Source: Aggregatibacter segnis ATCC 33393
GTDB lineage: Bacteria > Pseudomonadota > Gammaproteobacteria > Enterobacterales > Pasteurellaceae
Assembly: GCF_000185305.1 (NCBI RefSeq)
Contig: NZ_GL622200.1
Coordinates: 637,252-701,251, forward strand
DNA: 64,000 nt
Direction of reading: 5' to 3'
The notes under the pieces were generated by a model, which was not told the DNA's origin, did not search any database, and saw nothing but the letters and a program-made list of their open reading frames with translations. Positions 1-8,912 of the stretch are shown in pieces; the stretch's first letter is position 1; each line of letters opens with the position of its first letter. Made by a program: the position numbers and the translations under genes.

Positions 1-769
1 CAATGGCTTCATCAATTAATAATTGCGCCGCATTGGAAACCATAAAGTATTGCTGATAAATACGTAATAATTCACCGTTTTTATCGGAGTCATCCGGATA
101 AAGGAACAAGGTCAGATTTTCTTTGATGTTTGTTTTATCAAAGGTGATACCTTTTTTAATCAATTTATGATTAATGGATTCAATATCAAATAAGTTGAGA
201 TAATTTTTGGTGTCTTTTTTGTAACCAAGAATATCAATACGATCTAATTTAGAGGTTAACGTGAAGTCTTTAAATGGCACTTCATAACGGATATTTGTCG
301 GGATTAACCAAGACTCTTTTTCAATCCAATCATTCGGTTCGGCATGTTGCTCATTGTTTTTAAAGACTTGTTTAAACAAACCGCAATGGTAATTCAAGCC
401 TACACCTTCCGCATTTAGCCCGAGTGTGGACATGGAATCAATAAAACAGGACGCTAAACGACCTAATCCACCGTTCCCTAAAGACGGTTCCGGCTCAATA
501 TCTTCAATATGGCTGAGTGATTTTCCTGCCTGCGCCAATTCATCTTTGATTTCTTGATATACGCCAAGATTAATTAAATTGTTAGACAGCAATTTGCCAA
601 TCAAAAACTCTGCAGAAATATAGTAAACCTTACGTTTAGCTGTATTTTTTCCTTTATTCGCAGCAAGGGTTTTAACATAGTTTAATAACTGTACGTAAAT
701 GGCATGATCACTTAACTTTTCAAGTTTTTTGTTTGTTGTTTGCTGTACAAATTCACTAAATTTAGTCAT
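1..769 (-). CDS. malP: Maltodextrin/glycogen phosphorylase, N-terminal part, cut by the window edge
   Basis: GT35-family alpha-glucan phosphorylase, which releases glucose-1-phosphate from maltodextrin or glycogen in the cytoplasm. About 256 N-terminal residues are present out of roughly 750-820 usual for the family; the rest, including the pyridoxal-phosphate lysine, lies beyond base 1. The conserved [16 protein letters not shown] segment near residue 95 and [13 protein letters not shown] near residue 48 identify the family. The sequence looks closer to the Gram-positive MalP type than to enterobacterial GlgP, judged from memory only. The ATG at 769 has a good ribosome binding site (AAGGA, 9 bases upstream), yet the frame is continuous with the malQ frame upstream and has no stop between them. 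It could therefore be made as a separate protein, as the C-terminal half of a MalQ-MalP fusion, or both. Confidence 0.9.
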   Translation of the reverse strand, partial: MTKFSEFVQQTTNKKLEKLSDHAIYVQLLNYVKTLAANKGKNTAKRKVYYISAEFLIGKLLSNNLINLGVYQEIKDELAQAGKSLSHIEDIEPEPSLGNGGLGRLASCFIDSMSTLGLNAEGVGLNYHCGLFKQVFKNNEQHAEPNDWIEKESWLIPTNIRYEVPFKDFTLTSKLDRIDILGYKKDTKNYLNLFDIESINHKLIKKGITFDKTNIKENLTLFLYPDDSDKNGELLRIYQQYFMVSNAAQLLIDEAI

Positions 770-2275
770 TCTTTTTTCCTTATTGGCGCGTCCATATAAC
801 GTGGTTATTTGGGTTAAGAAATCTTTTTTGGCGTTGGTTAAATCACTTTCTAGCATTCGCCACTCCCAGTTTCCACCTATAGTAGAAGGAATATTCATTC
901 TTGAGCTGGCAGGCAAATCTAAAATATCTTGCATGGTGGCAATCGCCGTATTACTTACGGTAGCAAATAATTGGCGAATCATTGCCTGACAAACAGATTC
1001 ATTCGTAGCACGATGGGTATAAGCATTGATATATTGTTGCTGTTTCGACGTTAATCCGTCATACCAACCATTTGTGACATCATTGTCATGTGTGCCTGTG
1101 TAGGCGATACAATGCGGAATGCAATAATGTGGGCTATCCAGGCTTTCACCACTCACATCTTCAAAACCAAATTGCAAAATTTTCATGCCGGGATAACCGC
1201 AATCAACCAGTAATTTCTTCGCTTTTTCATCAATATTACCGAGATCTTCAGCGATAATCGGCAAATCGCCTAGCTGTGCTTTTACTGCTTTGAACAAATC
1301 ATATCCCGGGCCAGGTTGCCAGCTACCATATTTGGCAATATCTGCTTTACCATCCACTTGCCAATAATCGGAGAAACCTTTGAAATGATCGATACGAAGT
1401 ATATCGTAAATTTTAAAGCTTTCCTCAATACGATGAATCCACCAAGCATAGCCTTGTTTCTTATGTTCAGCCCAGTCATAAAGCGGATTGCCCCAAAGCT
1501 GTCCGGTGGCGCTAAACTGATCGGCAGGAACACCGGCAACGAAAAGCGGATTGCGTTCTTTATCTAATTGGAAAAGTTCTGGCATTGTCCATACTTCGAC
1601 GCTATCCGACGCCACATAAATCGGCATATCGCCGATAATTTTAATTCCTCTTTGATTAGCGTAATTTTTCAATGCTAACCATTGTTGGAAAAAGAAATAT
1701 TGCGTTACCTTGAAATACTGAATTTGTTCTGTCAGCATCGTACGGTATTTCCCAAGTGCTTTGGGTTGACGAGCAACAACCTGTTTATCTTCCCATTCTT
1801 GTAGGGCCTTATTGCCGAAATGCTCTTTGATTGCCATAAATTCCGCATAGTCTTCCAACCAAGTGCGGTTGTTTTTTTCAAAGTTTTTGAAGTTTGCTTG
1901 GTGTTTTTTATCGGCAAGGAAATGTTTGACTGCGATTTCTAAGATCGGCCGACGTGCATAAAAAATGCGCTCGTAATCTACTTTTGTCGGATCATCGCCA
2001 AAATTAACCGAAGCATAATCCGTTTCTTGCAATAAACCCATTTGGGTGAGTAAAGAAAAATCAATTAAATGTGTGTTACCTGCAATCGCAGAGAAGGATT
2101 GATAGGGGGAATCACCGTAGCTGGTGGTGGTTAATGGAAGGATTTGCCAATAGGTTTGTTTCGTTTCAACTAAAAAATCTACAAAATCATAGGCAGATTG
2201 CCCAAAGCTACCAATTCCAAATGCATTGGGTAATGAGGTGATGTGCATTAAAACACCACTTGACCGAGTAAGCAT
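770..2275 (-). CDS. malQ: 4-alpha-glucanotransferase (amylomaltase), in frame with malP
   Basis: GH77 disproportionating enzyme that transfers glucan chains between maltodextrins, feeding phosphorylase. The 502 codons before the malP ATG match the length of short, Gram-positive-type MalQ (about 500 residues), not the roughly 690-residue enterobacterial form. Visible landmarks are SYGDSPYQS near residue 52, the nucleophile region RIDHFKG with Asp near 296, the acid/base IAEDLG with Glu near 343, and TGTHDN near 392. No stop codon is seen from the ATG at 2275 through the end of this domain ([10 protein letters not shown]) into MalP; the TAA that appears at the junction lies in another frame. 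AAGGA lies just upstream of the ATG. The gene is divergent from a GntR-family regulator gene. Read literally, the product is a MalQ-MalP fusion; a one-base sequencing error near the junction would restore two genes. Confidence 0.9.
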
Positions 2276-2307
2276 AATTTTTTCCTTCAGAAGTAAAAGT
2301 TGTAGAG

Positions 2308-2335
2308 ATTCTAATCTAAATTTTATTTTACTCAA
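2308..2335 (-). promoter_or_regulatory. Candidate sigma-70 promoter of malQ-malP
   Basis: On the minus strand TTGAGT (2335-2330) and TAGAAT (2313-2308) are separated by 16 bases, which fits a vegetative promoter for malQ-malP. The palindromic operator lies immediately upstream of the -35 element. Inference from motif matches only. Confidence 0.4.
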
Positions 2336-2336
2336 T

Positions 2337-2354
2337 AACTTTTACGTAAAAGTT
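2337..2354. promoter_or_regulatory. Palindromic operator, likely for the adjacent GntR regulator
   Basis: AACTTTTACGTAAAAGTT is an 18-base perfect palindrome in the malQ/regulator intergenic region. Two further copies of its half-site GTAAAAGT occur at 2293-2300, between the promoter and the malQ start, and at 2366-2373, beside the CRP site. The cluster is what a dimeric winged-helix regulator such as the neighbouring GntR protein would bind; the pairing is inferred. Confidence 0.6.
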
Positions 2355-2372
2355 TAAACATTAACGTAAAAG

Positions 2373-2388
2373 TGTGATTTTGATCACA
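2373..2388. promoter_or_regulatory. Consensus CRP binding site
   Basis: TGTGATTTTGATCACA matches the CRP consensus TGTGA-N6-TCACA at every fixed position. Its place between the divergent malQ and regulator genes predicts catabolite control of maltodextrin use. Confidence 0.75.
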
Positions 2389-2473
2389 AAAACTATACGT
2401 ATAACTATGAGGGTTTATGGTATTCTATTCGCGGTTTAAAGAAGGGAATAAAAGTCCAAAATGGAGTGGAAAA

Positions 2474-3187
2474 GTGAGTAAATACAAAGCGGTTTATAAT
2501 GATATAAAAACCAAAATAAACGATGGAATTTTACCGCCAAAGCAAGAATTACCCAGTGAAAGTGAGCTTATGCAAGAATATGGTTTTTCTAAAGACACTA
2601 TTCGCAAAGCCCTTTCTCTGCTTGAAATGGACGGTTACATTCAGAAACAACAGGGGCGAACTTCTATTGTTCTCGAGCATAATTTATCAACGCCTCAACA
2701 GCTTTCCGAGATCAAAACCGTTGGTGAGCTGAATCGCCCTTTAACCCATCAAGTGAAAACAACCTTAACCAGCTTGTATATTGTGCAAGGGGAAGAGGAA
2801 TTAATGCAGATCTTTAATGTAAATGATCAAATTGATTTTTACCGTATCGGTCGTGTTCGTGAAATTGACGGGGAAGCGGTGGAATACGAAGTCTCTTACT
2901 TTGATCGTCGTATTGTTCCTTTCATTAATCGTGAGATTGCGGAACAATCCATTTATCACTATTTAGAAAGTGAACTGGGTCTGAAAATTAGTTATTCACA
3001 GCGTGAAATTGTGTTTCGTTATGCCAATGAAGAAGAAAAAAGCACCATGGATCTCGGTGAATATAATATGGTTGTGAACGTTACCAGCACCACTTATTTA
3101 GCCGACGGACGCCCATTTCAGTACGGTAGCATTAGTTATCGCCCTGATAAAATTACCTTTGCTTCCACAGCGAAGCGACATGTTTAA
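2474..3187 (+). CDS. GntR/HutC-family transcriptional regulator (TreR-like)
   Basis: A DNA-binding regulator with an N-terminal winged helix-turn-helix (ELPSESELMQEYGFSKDTIRKAL, residues about 24-46) followed by a UTRA ligand-binding domain to the C-terminus. The overall plan resembles trehalose repressors (TreR) of Gram-positive bacteria. It lies head to head with malQ-malP and most likely controls them through the palindrome at 2337-2354, with a sugar or sugar phosphate as effector; both are inferences. I prefer the GTG start at 2474 because GGAG lies 7 bases upstream and the protein then begins MSKYKAVYNDI, typical for the family. An in-frame ATG at 2417 would add 19 residues but has no good ribosome binding site. 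Confidence 0.85.
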   Translation: MSKYKAVYNDIKTKINDGILPPKQELPSESELMQEYGFSKDTIRKALSLLEMDGYIQKQQGRTSIVLEHNLSTPQQLSEIKTVGELNRPLTHQVKTTLTSLYIVQGEEELMQIFNVNDQIDFYRIGRVREIDGEAVEYEVSYFDRRIVPFINREIAEQSIYHYLESELGLKISYSQREIVFRYANEEEKSTMDLGEYNMVVNVTSTTYLADGRPFQYGSISYRPDKITFASTAKRHV

Positions 3188-3262
3188 AAAAGAGAGCACT
3201 TTTCCATATTTTGTTGAATAAAACTCTTTTAAAAACAACCGCTCTTTTCTCTTTCCTAAAAC

Positions 3263-3300
3263 GAAAAAGCTGAACCTCTCTTTGAGATTCAGCTTTTTTT
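3263..3300. terminator. Bidirectional terminator between the GntR gene and metE
   Basis: AAAAGCTGAA pairs with TTCAGCTTTT around an 11-base loop. A T-run follows on the plus strand and an A-rich tract precedes it, so it can end both convergent transcripts. Confidence 0.8.
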
Positions 3301-3323
3301 ACCTGTGAACAATTATCTGTGAA

Positions 3324-5597
3324 TTAGGCTAATTCCGCACGTAATTTCTTCGTGACATCCACCATCACTTTTAATGCGGCAATGGTTTCCGGCCAGCCGC
3401 GGGTTTTTAGGCCGCAGTCCGGGTTTACCCATAAGCGTTCTTTTGGCACCACTTGCAACGCTTTGCGAAGAAGATGTTCAATTTCTTCTGCGGTTGGTAC
3501 GCGTGGGCTGTGGATGTCGTACACGCCCGGGCCGATGTCGTTCGGGTATTTGAAATCACCGAATGCGGTAAGCAATTCCATGTCGGAACGGGAGGTTTCG
3601 ATGGTGATCACGTCGGCATCCAGGGCGGCAATAGCCGGTAGAATGTCGTTAAATTCGGAATAACACATGTGTGTGTGAATTTGCGTATCATCTTTACAAC
3701 CCATTGAACTTAAACGGAAAGCTTCGCCTGCCCATTGTAAATAAGCGTCCCAATCGGCACGTTTGAGCGGTAAGCCTTCGCGGATAGCGGGTTCGTCAAT
3801 TTGGATGACTTTGATGCCTGCTTTTTCTAAATCTAACACTTCATCAGAAAGCGCTACGGCAATTTGTTTACACACCGTGGAACGTGGAATGTCGTTACGC
3901 ACGAAAGACCATTGTAAAATCGTTACCGGGCCGGTCAACATCCCTTTCATCACTTTGTTGGTGAGGCTTTGGGCATATTGCGACCAACGCACGGTCATCG
4001 GTTCCGGGCGGGTCACATCACCGTAAATGACCGGTGGTTTTACGCAGCGGGAACCGTAACTTTGTACCCAACCGAATTTGGTGAACGCAAATCCATCAAG
4101 CAATTCGCCGAAGTATTCCACCATGTCGTTACGTTCCGCTTCGCCATGCACTAACACGTCTAAATCCAATTTTTCTTGTTCACGTACCACAAATTCAATT
4201 TCTTTTTTCATTGCCGCTTCGTAATCCGCCAAGCTGAGATCGCCTTTTTTGAAGGCGGCACGGGCATGACGAATTTCCGTGGTTTGCGGGAAGGAACCAA
4301 TATTGGTGGTTGGCAGCAATGGTAGATTTAACCACGCATTTTGTAATTTAATCCGTTCTGCAAATGGCGATTTACGTTGATCGGCATTTTTCGGCAGATT
4401 TGCCAAACGTTCCGCCACACAAGTGCGGTGGATTTCACGGGAGTTTTTACGCGCGTCAGCGGCTGCTTGGCTAGCATCAAGATCTGCTTGCACAGCTGTT
4501 CTGCCTTGCTCAAGTGCGGTTTTAATGACGCGTAATTCTTGAATTTTTTGCAAGGTGAACGCCAACCATTGATAAAGCTCCGGCTTGTTGGCTTGCAGTT
4601 GGGTTTCCACCGCCAAATCATAAGGCGTATGGAGTAGGGAACAGCTTGGTGCAATCCATAAACCTTCGCCTAATTTTGCTTTTAATGGTTCAACCACATC
4701 TAACACTTGGTTTAAGTTCGCACGCCAAATGTTACGGCCGTCAATCACGCCTACGGAAAGGATTTTGTCGTAATCGGCAAAGGCGGAGAGTTGTTCCGGT
4801 GCACGCACCAAATCAATGTGAAGACCGGCTACTGGTAAGGCTTTCAATAAATCGGCGTGTTCCGCCACGGAGCCGAAATACGTGGCAAGCAACAGTTTGG
4901 CGTTGACTTTTGCCGCAAAAGTCGCGTAAACCGCTTTATAAGCGGCAATCCATTCTGCCGGTAAATCTAGAGTTAAGGCAGGTTCATCAATTTGAATGTA
5001 TTCCACGCCTTCAGCGGTTAATGCGTTTAAGATGTCCACATAAACCGGCACGAGTTTGTTTAATAAATCGAAACGATTGAAGGCTGCGCCTTTTTCTTTC
5101 CCTAACCAAAGGAAGGTTAATGGACCAACGATGGTGGGTTTTACCTTGTGACCAAGGGCCTTGGCTTCACGGATTTGTTGCACATAGTGCGCCGGGTTGG
5201 CTTTAAATTGGATGTCCTTGTGGAATTCAGGCACGAGATAGTGATAGTTGGTGTCAAACCATTTGGTCATTTCAATGGCGAATTGTGTTTTATTGCCACG
5301 CGCTAATTGGAAATATTGATCCAGGGTTAAGTTTTGGCTGTCGAAACCAAAACGCGCAGGAATGGCGCCTGTCGCCACTTGCAAATCTAAAATATGATCG
5401 TAGAAAGTGAAATCAGCAACCGCCACGAAATCCGCATTCGCATTGGCTTGATGTTGCCAGTTAATTTCGCGCAATTTTTTTGCAATGTCTAATAAATCAG
5501 CTTCAGCGATTTCACCGCGCCAGTAACGTTCTTGGGCAAATTTAAGTTCACGCTTGGCACCTACGCGTGGGAAACCCGATAAATGAAATGTTGTCAT
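3324..5597 (-). CDS. metE: Cobalamin-independent methionine synthase
   Basis: Transfers a methyl group from methyltetrahydropteroyl-triglutamate to homocysteine, the last step of methionine synthesis, in the cytoplasm. The 757 residues match E. coli MetE (753). The N-terminus has the [11 protein letters not shown] motif. The C-terminal catalytic barrel carries the zinc ligands: His and Cys in HTHMC, and Cys in NPDCGLK near residue 727. Two ATGs are adjacent (5600 and 5597); the second is better spaced from the AAGGA ribosome binding site and gives the family start [10 protein letters not shown]. It is divergent from metR, its usual activator, and a MetJ-type operator lies just upstream. There is no sign of truncation. 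Confidence 0.97.
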   Translation of the reverse strand: MTTFHLSGFPRVGAKRELKFAQERYWRGEIAEADLLDIAKKLREINWQHQANANADFVAVADFTFYDHILDLQVATGAIPARFGFDSQNLTLDQYFQLARGNKTQFAIEMTKWFDTNYHYLVPEFHKDIQFKANPAHYVQQIREAKALGHKVKPTIVGPLTFLWLGKEKGAAFNRFDLLNKLVPVYVDILNALTAEGVEYIQIDEPALTLDLPAEWIAAYKAVYATFAAKVNAKLLLATYFGSVAEHADLLKALPVAGLHIDLVRAPEQLSAFADYDKILSVGVIDGRNIWRANLNQVLDVVEPLKAKLGEGLWIAPSCSLLHTPYDLAVETQLQANKPELYQWLAFTLQKIQELRVIKTALEQGRTAVQADLDASQAAADARKNSREIHRTCVAERLANLPKNADQRKSPFAERIKLQNAWLNLPLLPTTNIGSFPQTTEIRHARAAFKKGDLSLADYEAAMKKEIEFVVREQEKLDLDVLVHGEAERNDMVEYFGELLDGFAFTKFGWVQSYGSRCVKPPVIYGDVTRPEPMTVRWSQYAQSLTNKVMKGMLTGPVTILQWSFVRNDIPRSTVCKQIAVALSDEVLDLEKAGIKVIQIDEPAIREGLPLKRADWDAYLQWAGEAFRLSSMGCKDDTQIHTHMCYSEFNDILPAIAALDADVITIETSRSDMELLTAFGDFKYPNDIGPGVYDIHSPRVPTAEEIEHLLRKALQVVPKERLWVNPDCGLKTRGWPETIAALKVMVDVTKKLRAELA

Positions 5598-5627
5598 CAT
5601 AATTCCTTGTTTTGTGTTAAATGATTT

Positions 5628-5643
5628 AGACGGCTAAACGTCT
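5628..5643. promoter_or_regulatory. Tandem met boxes (MetJ operator) upstream of metE
   Basis: AGACGGCT followed directly by AAACGTCT gives two adjacent 8-base met boxes, each matching consensus AGACGTCT at 7 of 8 positions. They lie about 30 bases upstream of the metE start codon. Two tandem boxes are the minimal MetJ operator in E. coli, so repression of metE by MetJ with S-adenosylmethionine is predicted. A one-mismatch MetR-like half-site pair (TGAA-N5-TTAA) occurs at 5706-5718. Confidence 0.65.
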
Positions 5644-5869
5644 GTACGAGGCTAGAATGACGGAATCAAGTTTATTATGCAAATTAATAATTTTCTGAAA
5701 GTTTATGAAAAATTTTAATGATCTTATGATTCATGGTATTAAGATATGTGACGAGCAAAAAAACACAGTGAAAACACACCGCACTTTTCTTCTAGGTAAC
5801 ATTAAAGTACAGGGCATTTTCGTGTATTATAGGGTTTCATCATTTTTCTCATAAGTATGAATCTTTCTC

Positions 5870-6802
5870 ATGAAACCAATCTTCCTTGAACTCAGACATT
5901 TAAAAACCTTGTTAGCCTTAAAAGAAACCGGCAGCGTTTCGTTGGCGGCCAAACGGGTTTATCTCACCCAGTCAGCCTTGTCTCACCAAATTAAATTATT
6001 AGAAGATCAATACGGCTTGCCGTTATTTGAACGTAAAACCCAACCCTTGCATTTCACTGCCGCAGGGGAGCGTTTGATTCAGCTTGCTAATGAAATTATG
6101 CCGAAAGTGATTGAAGCAGAACGCGATTTAGCGCGAGTAAAACAAGGCGATGCAGGGGAATTACGCATTGCCGTGGAGTGTCATACTTGCTTTGATTGGT
6201 TGATGCCGGCAATGGATTCTTTCCGTAAACATTGGCCGTTGGTGGAACTGGATATTGTGTCCGGTTTCCATACGGATGCGGTTGGCTTGCTATTAAGTCA
6301 TCGTGCCGATTGGGCGGTGGTGCAAGAAGTGGAAGAAAATCCGGGCATTGTGTATAAGCCGCTGTTTTCCTATGAAATGGTGGGGCTGTGCGCGAAAGAT
6401 CATCCGTTAGCAGCAAAAGACATTTGGCAGGCGGAAGATTTTATTGATCAAACGCTGATTACTTATCCTGTACCGGATGATATGTTGGATTTGCTACGTA
6501 AAGTATTGCATCCGAAAGGTATTAATCCGACCCGTCGAACCAGTGAGCTCACTATTGCCATTATTCAGTTGGTGGCCAGTAAACGTGGCATCGCCGCATT
6601 GCCGTTTTGGGCGGCGAAACCTTATTTGGATCGGGGTTACATTGTGGCGCGCAAAATTACCGACCAAGGTTTACACAGCAATTTATATGCGGCTTTTCGT
6701 GAAGCGGATGCACAAGTTGCTTTCGTGGATGATTTCTATGAAACCGTGAAAGCACAAAGCTTTTCAACCTTACCTGAACTATCTGTATTAGAAGAGAATT
6801 AG
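5870..6802 (+). CDS. metR: LysR-family activator of methionine genes
   Basis: LysR-type regulator that uses homocysteine as co-effector and activates metE. Residues 1-65 form the helix-turn-helix domain (LKTLLALKETGSVSLAAKRV, LTQSALSHQIKLLE); the remainder is the periplasmic-binding-protein-like effector domain. At 310 residues it is close to E. coli MetR (317). Divergence from metE across a 269-base spacer is the classical arrangement. The azlC gene begins 4 bases after its stop, so metR and azlCD are probably cotranscribed. Confidence 0.93.
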   Translation: MKPIFLELRHLKTLLALKETGSVSLAAKRVYLTQSALSHQIKLLEDQYGLPLFERKTQPLHFTAAGERLIQLANEIMPKVIEAERDLARVKQGDAGELRIAVECHTCFDWLMPAMDSFRKHWPLVELDIVSGFHTDAVGLLLSHRADWAVVQEVEENPGIVYKPLFSYEMVGLCAKDHPLAAKDIWQAEDFIDQTLITYPVPDDMLDLLRKVLHPKGINPTRRTSELTIAIIQLVASKRGIAALPFWAAKPYLDRGYIVARKITDQGLHSNLYAAFREADAQVAFVDDFYETVKAQSFSTLPELSVLEEN

Positions 6803-6806
6803 TTGT

Positions 6807-7535
6807 ATGTCTGATGTTAAGACAACGCCTCATCCTATTTTTGCCGCAGCCAAAGCGGCATTGCCGTATAGTGCACCGATGATTGCCGGTTTTTTATTCC
6901 TCGGTATAGCCTACGGCATTTACATGAAAGCCCTTGGGTTCAGCGTGTGGTATCCGTTTTTAATGGCATTATTGATCTATGGCGGTTCTGTTGAGTTTAT
7001 TATCGCCGGTGCGCTCACCTTGTCTTTTGCGCCCCTCAATGCTTTGCTGATTACCTTGATGGTTAGCGGACGGCAGATTTTTTACAGTATTTCCATGTTG
7101 GAAAAATACGGTAAATTTTTAGGTAAAAAGCGCCCGTATCTTATCGCAACGTTAGTTGATGAGTCTTTTTCTCTTAATTATATGGCAAAAATCCCACCGC
7201 ACTTGGATCGTGGCTGGTATCTGTTTTTTGTCAGCTTTTACCTGCATATGTATTGGGTGATCGGGGCAGTCTTGGGCAACCTGTTTGGCAATATTATTCC
7301 GTTTAATTTGAAAGGGATAGAATTTGCAATGACTGCGTTGTTTCTGGTGATTTTTGCGGAAAATTGGACGAAAGAAAAATCTCACGAAAGTTCCCTGTTA
7401 GGTCTGGCGATAGCATTTATTTCGCTGCTGATTTTTGGTCATGACTATTTCTTATTGCCAACCCTGATAGGCATTTGGATGGTCTTAACATTCAGTCGTC
7501 CGAAGCTGACCACGAAATTAGAGAGGGTGCAATAA
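6807..7535 (+). CDS. azlC: AzlC/YgaZ-family amino-acid exporter, large subunit
   Basis: Inner-membrane protein of 242 residues with several hydrophobic segments and the family signature region around YGGSVEFIIAGAL (near residue 52). AzlC pairs with AzlD to export branched-chain amino acids; the related BrnFE of Corynebacterium glutamicum exports isoleucine and methionine. Position directly behind metR, and abutting azlD without a gap, suggests a methionine-linked export role here, which is inference from context. The start ATG at 6807 follows the metR stop by 4 bases. Confidence 0.88.
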   Translation: MSDVKTTPHPIFAAAKAALPYSAPMIAGFLFLGIAYGIYMKALGFSVWYPFLMALLIYGGSVEFIIAGALTLSFAPLNALLITLMVSGRQIFYSISMLEKYGKFLGKKRPYLIATLVDESFSLNYMAKIPPHLDRGWYLFFVSFYLHMYWVIGAVLGNLFGNIIPFNLKGIEFAMTALFLVIFAENWTKEKSHESSLLGLAIAFISLLIFGHDYFLLPTLIGIWMVLTFSRPKLTTKLERVQ

Positions 7536-7868
7536 ATGAGCTTGATGGAACAAATCCTTACCATTGCTATTGCCGTGTTGGCCGTGCAAATTACGCGTTG
7601 GCTGCCGTTTTGGATTTTCCCTGCCAACCGTCCGATTCCTGAATATATTCGTTATTTAGGGCGCGTGTTGCCTGCGGCGATGTTTGGCATGCTGGTGGTC
7701 TATTGCTATAAAAATATTGATGTATTGAGCGGTTTTCATGGCTTGCCTGAGTTTATTGCAGGCGCAGTGGTGCTGGCATTGCATTTTTGGAAACGGAACA
7801 TGTTTTTGTCCATTGCCGCCGGTACTTTATTGTACATGTTCTTAGTGCAGCAGGTCTTTGTGGCATAA
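7536..7868 (+). CDS. azlD: AzlD/YgaH-family amino-acid exporter, small subunit
   Basis: A 110-residue, almost wholly hydrophobic protein with about four membrane segments and the typical WLPFWIFP and YLGRVLPAAMFGMLVVY stretches. It is the obligate small partner of AzlC. It starts at the base after the azlC stop codon, so the two are translationally coupled. An inverted uptake-signal terminator follows. Confidence 0.87.
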   Translation: MSLMEQILTIAIAVLAVQITRWLPFWIFPANRPIPEYIRYLGRVLPAAMFGMLVVYCYKNIDVLSGFHGLPEFIAGAVVLALHFWKRNMFLSIAAGTLLYMFLVQQVFVA

Positions 7869-7883
7869 AATACCCGTGAAAAT

Positions 7884-7938
7884 GACCGCACTTTTTCTCT
7901 TCGAAAAGATAAAACTATAAAGTGCGGTCGTTTTTTTC
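7884..7938 (+). terminator. Terminator built from an inverted pair of uptake signals
   Basis: GACCGCACTTT and AAAGTGCGGTC form an 11-base stem across a 24-base loop and are followed by seven or more T. Paired uptake signals acting as terminators are well known in Pasteurellaceae. Confidence 0.8.
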
Positions 7939-8030
7939 TACGTTTTTACAGCCTATCGGCGCATTTAAAAGCAACTGCCTTTTTGCTATAATTTTGCACT
8001 TAATTTATTGAATTCTTTTTGAGGTTTGTG

Positions 8031-8912
8031 GTGACGAAATTCCATTTTCCAACATTTCATGAAATGTTTCCCGTAGAAAAACGCAAATTAAAATTGTTGC
8101 GGGAATGGCTACGTTATCGGGCGCGCCGTTTGGTTTTTGCAGTGCAATGTCAGGCGTTAGTCGATTTTATTCATGAAAATCCCTTGTGGCAGCCGGTTTT
8201 TGCTCAGTATCCTTATCGTGTAAATACGCTATTAAGCCAGTACTGTGATAAACACTTTAATGCGACACAGCGTTTAGACTCTATTAAGACCAATTTTGCC
8301 ATGGCGGAAAAACACTTTGGTGTGTCGTTATGCGAGACATTAATCTCACAACAGCCGGTACTGTTGGCACAGTTAACGGATGAATTGGCATTAAATTTAA
8401 CGCTCAACCATATCGATCCTTATGAAGGCTTTTTTGCTATCGGTTTAACCGATGCGAATCAACGTACGATTTATTCTGCCAGCTTTACGTTTTTAGCGGA
8501 TAACCGTTTATTGATCGCCTCAATTCAAGGGCCAAAAGGCGATAAGGCGCAAGATTTAGTGCGTCAGGCGACAAAATTGCTGCATGGTGTTCGTCCGATG
8601 TTTATGTTGGTGAATGCCTTTAAAGTTTTTGCGGAGACGTTGAATTGTCGCTTGGAAGGCATTCCACATAAACGTCAGGCAAAATATCGTTGGAATGATT
8701 CGGCAAAATTATTATTTAACTACGATGAATTTTGGCAGGAAAATGAGGGCAAGTTGGCAGAAAATTATTGGCAAATTCCGACCGCACTTGAGCGTCGTCC
8801 TTTAGAAGAAATTCAAAGTAAAAAACGTTCCATGTATCGTAAACGTTATGACATGTTTGACCAAATGACGGTTGAGATTCAATCCCTTTTGACAGAGAAA
8901 AATCATGAATAA
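8031..8912 (+). CDS. DUF535 (VirK/YbjX-like) family protein
   Basis: About 293 residues of the DUF535 family, which includes Shigella VirK and E. coli YbjX; biochemical function is unknown, though some members are linked to envelope stress and peptide resistance. The conserved parts visible are [19 protein letters not shown]...IASIQGPKG in the middle and [19 protein letters not shown] near the end. No signal peptide or membrane segment is seen. The most plausible start is GTG 8031, 6 bases after GAGG; GTG 8028 and TTG 8019 are in frame but less well placed. The last bases overlap cmk by 8. Confidence 0.8.
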   Translation: MTKFHFPTFHEMFPVEKRKLKLLREWLRYRARRLVFAVQCQALVDFIHENPLWQPVFAQYPYRVNTLLSQYCDKHFNATQRLDSIKTNFAMAEKHFGVSLCETLISQQPVLLAQLTDELALNLTLNHIDPYEGFFAIGLTDANQRTIYSASFTFLADNRLLIASIQGPKGDKAQDLVRQATKLLHGVRPMFMLVNAFKVFAETLNCRLEGIPHKRQAKYRWNDSAKLLFNYDEFWQENEGKLAENYWQIPTALERRPLEEIQSKKRSMYRKRYDMFDQMTVEIQSLLTEKNHE

